Source: an uncultured Ruminococcus sp. (GTDB lineage: Bacteria > Bacillota > Clostridia > Oscillospirales > Acutalibacteraceae). From it: a stretch of 9,691 nucleotides of DNA. Under the pieces are notes generated by a model. It was not told where the DNA came from, did not search any database, and saw nothing but the letters and a program-made list of their open reading frames with translations. Of the stretch, positions 7,196 to 9,691 are shown one piece after another. Positions within the stretch are counted from its first letter, which is position 1, and every line of letters begins with the position of its first letter. The stretch is taken from the NCBI GenBank assembly GCA_902773155.1, contig CACYDK010000117.1, forward strand, positions 1-9,691. Reading direction: 5' to 3'. The translations under genes and the position numbers were made by a program.

Positions 7196-7213
7196 ACATT
7201 ATTCTATGGCTTA

Positions 7214-7222
7214 TGATATAAT
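7214..7222 (+). promoter_or_regulatory. Extended -10 promoter of the Big_2 protein gene
   Basis: TGATATAAT gives a perfect TATAAT (7217-7222) with the extended -10 TGn. There is no good -35 hexamer (bases 7194-7199 are CAACAT), in keeping with an extended -10 promoter, perhaps aided by a protein bound at the inverted repeat just upstream. A start near 7229 would leave a 5' leader of about 30 bases. A second TATAAT at 7232-7237 is too near the ribosome binding site to be the main one. Confidence 0.6.
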
Positions 7223-7245
7223 AACTGTGACTATAATCCTTTTTC

Positions 7246-7252
7246 AGGAGGG
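7246..7252 (+). promoter_or_regulatory. Ribosome binding site AGGAGGG of the Big_2 protein gene
   Basis: AGGAGGG lies seven bases before the ATG at 7260 and decides that start; the downstream residues form a clear signal peptide. Confidence 0.9.
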
Positions 7253-7259
7253 AAAATTT

Positions 7260-9691
7260 ATGAAAAAAAGCAAAAAGCTCATTTCCGTTCTCCTGTCTCT
7301 AGTTATGCTGTTCGGGGTTTTGACCTCGGCCGGAGTGGTTTCCGCCGACGCGGCCGTCAAAATCCTCGGCACCCTCAGCATCAACGTGGGGCAGAGCAGG
7401 AACCTTAACTTCACCGACCCGTCCGGCAACAAGGTTTCGGTAAAGTGGACCTCAGAGAACCCGAAAATCGCTTCGGTTACGTCGAGCGGTAAGGTCACCG
7501 GAAAAAAGGCCGGTACCGTTGTCATAAAGACAACGTGGAACAGTACCGAGTACGGAGTTAACATCAAGGTTATCGGTAGCTCGGGCTCATCGACCTCAAC
7601 CACCAAAAAATCAGACGCAACAACCAAGAAAACCACCAAGAAAACGACCAAAAAAACAACAAAAACAACAAAGAAAACAAACGGAAAAAAGATTTCGATC
7701 TCCAAAAAATCGGTTGTTTTGAAAAAAGGAAAAACCGTTAAGCTGAAGCTGAAAAACGCCAAGGCCTCAAAGGTAAAGTGGTCCGTAAAGAACCGCAAAA
7801 TCGCCTCGGTAAAAAAAGGCAAGGTAAAGGCGAAAAAGGCCGGCTCAACCCTGGTTTACGCCAAGTACAAAAAAAAGAGCTACAAGTGTAGGCTTAACTG
7901 CTACAGTATGAAAAAACTCGGCTCCAAGAAGGTTTCGGAAAAGAAAAACTCCGCGAATATCAAGGGCGTGAATATAACTTTTTCTCCCTTTATGTTCACA
8001 AAGACCGCAAAGACCACGGTCAAAAAGGTCAGCGGCCTTCCGAAGCTCGGAAGCGCTAAGATGAAAACCTACGACTTTTCGCTCAAAAACGCAAAGGTTA
8101 CAGAATCCGACGTTGCCCTTATCGAGATCCCGTACAAGGTCAAAAAGGGAAACATTCCCGTAGCCGGATATTTTAACGAGAAGAAGTCCAAATGGGAGGG
8201 AGTTCCCTGCGATTACGACGGCAAAAAGATCACAATGGCCGTCAGCCATTTCTCGCCCTACGGTGTCGGCGAGATAAGCTCGGTCTACAAAAACAGCGTA
8301 ATCGGAAAGAATACGACGATTGCCTCGGTGCTCGAGTGCTGGGTTCCTAAGAAGCCGAGCTTAACCGGCGAACGCGCTATCCAGATCATGGGCGGAGCGG
8401 TCAATTCCTCAAATCCGACCACGTCCTGTCTGGAAATGGGCTTTGACGCCATAAACCAGCTTTTTGATTACACGGTAAACTGGGGCGCTAACTTTACCTC
8501 AGCCTTTGGCTTTACGGATAAATTCACGATCGCAACCGGTAATCTTTCCAGCGAGCTCGGCGCCCTCGGCTTCGCGCTTTCCTACGTGAGCGCTGTGCGC
8601 TACGCTCTCAAGGGCGAGCACTATCAGGCGGCCTCTACCGCGCTGCAGGGAGCTATGGGCTTCGCTACCGGCGTCGGATTTGCGTGGATCGGCTCCGCCG
8701 CCGCTTCTGCCGCGGCGTTCTCGCTTGCGGTCGTCAGCTACGCGCTCAACAAGGGCTATTCCGATATGCTCGACGCTAACGAGAAAAAGTGGTACGACGT
8801 GTTTAAGGCCTATTACAGAAAGGGCGGCTCGGGCTATCTCTCGCCCAGAGCATGGCGCGATAAGCTTAAGCCTATCATCGAGGATACCGAGCTTTCCATC
8901 AGCGAGAAAAACGCGCTTATCGAGCAGGAGGTCGACGACTACACCAATCAGCTCTGGAACAACGAGTCCGAGATCGCCTACGTCTTTAACGATACGCAGA
9001 CCAAGGCTCTAAAGGGCGGTCTTAACGAAAAGCTCAAATCAAAGCTCAGCTCTCAGCTCAAGGGCGAGCTCTACAACGGCACGATAAAGCTTGTTTTTGA
9101 GTGGTACTCAAAAAAGGCTCAGCGAGACGCCGATCAGGCTCTCGAGGACGCCAACAAGAGGATCGCCGAGGAACTCAACGAGACCGTATTCATTATGTTC
9201 AAGGATAAGACCAAGAGCATAGTCGAGGATTCTGATCTCGAAGGCTGGAGAGTACGCTTCAAGACTATTCCCAAACGTCTTACCGACAAAAATCGCCTTG
9301 ATATGAAGATCGGAAAGAGCGGAGAGGTAACGACCTATTACACAGTCTACGCGGCTGTAGCTTACGGCATAAAGCCCACAGTCGAGATCTGCGCGCCAAA
9401 CGGCAAGGTAATAGACACCATCAATATGAAATATACCTCCAAGGAAAAGATGAACGTCTTTAACCTTATGACCGACAAGGTTAAGGAATATATTAACTCC
9501 AAAAAGCCGACCCTCAACAAAACCAAGCTTAAGCTTATCAAGGGCAACAGCTATACGCTAAAGCTCAAAAATGCTAAGAAAAAGAAGGTGAGCTGGAGCA
9601 CCTCGAACTATGATATCGCAAGTGTAAACGGCGGCAAGGTATACGCCAAAAGAGTCGGTAAGGTTGTTATCACAGCTAAATACAAGGGCAA
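7260..9691 (+). CDS. Secreted Big_2 (bacterial Ig-like) surface protein, 3' end outside window
   Basis: The frame is open from ATG 7260 to the window end: 810 residues without a stop. A signal peptide (1 to about 29, MKKSKKLISVLLSLVMLFG) precedes a Big_2 domain (about 33-105, with WTSENPKIASV and GKVTGKKAGTVVI). A Lys/Thr-rich linker (about 106-142) follows, then a second Big_2 domain (143-215) and a beta-rich domain (about 217-340) that includes ALIEIPY and ends in SHFSPYGVG. Next come a region of unknown fold (340-450), an uncharged Gly/Ala-rich hydrophobic stretch (461-496), a mainly helical charged region (about 500-650), another beta-rich part, and the start of a third Big_2 domain (748-810). 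The product is very basic in its N-terminal third. Big_2 domains suggest adhesion or wall binding, but the central region is not recognised and no enzymatic motif is seen. Transcription is probably independent, given the terminator upstream and its own promoter. Confidence 0.9.
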   Translation, partial: MKKSKKLISVLLSLVMLFGVLTSAGVVSADAAVKILGTLSINVGQSRNLNFTDPSGNKVSVKWTSENPKIASVTSSGKVTGKKAGTVVIKTTWNSTEYGVNIKVIGSSGSSTSTTKKSDATTKKTTKKTTKKTTKTTKKTNGKKISISKKSVVLKKGKTVKLKLKNAKASKVKWSVKNRKIASVKKGKVKAKKAGSTLVYAKYKKKSYKCRLNCYSMKKLGSKKVSEKKNSANIKGVNITFSPFMFTKTAKTTVKKVSGLPKLGSAKMKTYDFSLKNAKVTESDVALIEIPYKVKKGNIPVAGYFNEKKSKWEGVPCDYDGKKITMAVSHFSPYGVGEISSVYKNSVIGKNTTIASVLECWVPKKPSLTGERAIQIMGGAVNSSNPTTSCLEMGFDAINQLFDYTVNWGANFTSAFGFTDKFTIATGNLSSELGALGFALSYVSAVRYALKGEHYQAASTALQGAMGFATGVGFAWIGSAAASAAAFSLAVVSYALNKGYSDMLDANEKKWYDVFKAYYRKGGSGYLSPRAWRDKLKPIIEDTELSISEKNALIEQEVDDYTNQLWNNESEIAYVFNDTQTKALKGGLNEKLKSKLSSQLKGELYNGTIKLVFEWYSKKAQRDADQALEDANKRIAEELNETVFIMFKDKTKSIVEDSDLEGWRVRFKTIPKRLTDKNRLDMKIGKSGEVTTYYTVYAAVAYGIKPTVEICAPNGKVIDTINMKYTSKEKMNVFNLMTDKVKEYINSKKPTLNKTKLKLIKGNSYTLKLKNAKKKKVSWSTSNYDIASVNGGKVYAKRVGKVVITAKYKG
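7599..7679 (+). repeat. Low-complexity Thr/Lys repeat tract (TTKK-type)
   Basis: The DNA is a near-tandem ACC/ACA-AAA/AAG tract that encodes repeated TTKK units (residues about 114-140). It forms a positively charged, probably flexible linker between two Big_2 domains. The purine-rich runs are open to replication slippage, so its length may vary between strains. Confidence 0.75.

Noticed and set aside
7244..7822. 192-codon - strand frame rich in Phe and Val
   Set aside because: It is the mirror of the Lys-rich Big_2 coding DNA (AAA/AAG read as TTT/CTT); its repeats come from the TTKK linker.
1..9691. CRISPR arrays, tRNA or rRNA genes, transposases or insertion-sequence ends
   Set aside because: No regularly spaced repeats, no cloverleaf or rRNA-like stretches and no transposase-like frames were seen on either strand; the intergenic gaps are all under 300 bases.

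Overview
The window looks like chromosomal DNA from an anaerobic, gut-type Bacillota, probably a Ruminococcus-like member of the Oscillospiraceae/Ruminococcaceae. This is inferred from strong AGGAGG-type ribosome binding sites, a Bacillota-type RpoD C-terminus, cytosolic LysM and Big_2 surface proteins, and a starch debranching enzyme carrying a type I dockerin plus a CBM26-like starch-binding module. That last combination recalls the amylosome of Ruminococcus bromii. No species can be fixed from the sequence alone.

Layout. Positions 1-446 hold the 3' end of the housekeeping sigma factor gene rpoD on the + strand. A GC-rich hairpin at 456-484 separates it from a convergent small gene on the - strand (488-799) for a two-LysM protein without a signal peptide. 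The 234-base gap at 800-1033 is a divergent promoter region containing a perfect inverted repeat (844-861).

Two type I pullulanase genes then lie in tandem on the + strand. The first (1034-3835) is secreted and held to the membrane by a C-terminal transmembrane helix after three MucBP-like modules. The second (3920-7072) is secreted, carries an internal dockerin between two MucBP-like modules, and ends in a CBM26-like module. The 84-base gap between them has a small hairpin with a U-tract directly before the second ribosome binding site, so they may form an operon with altered expression of the second gene. A strong intrinsic terminator follows at 7091-7135.

A separate transcription unit starts with an extended -10 promoter near 7214-7222, just downstream of a second TTGTGCA-type inverted repeat (7166-7195). 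It drives a large surface protein gene that is open to the window end (7260-9691 and beyond). Its product has Big_2 domains, a Lys/Thr-rich linker, a beta-domain ending in an HFS motif, a Gly/Ala-rich hydrophobic stretch and an alpha-helical region.

Working model (inference): the two pullulanases hydrolyse alpha-1,6 branches of starch or pullulan in two places, one at the cell membrane and one docked on a cohesin-bearing scaffold that binds starch granules. The Big_2 protein may be a wall or surface factor of the same cell, but nothing in the sequence ties it directly to starch use.
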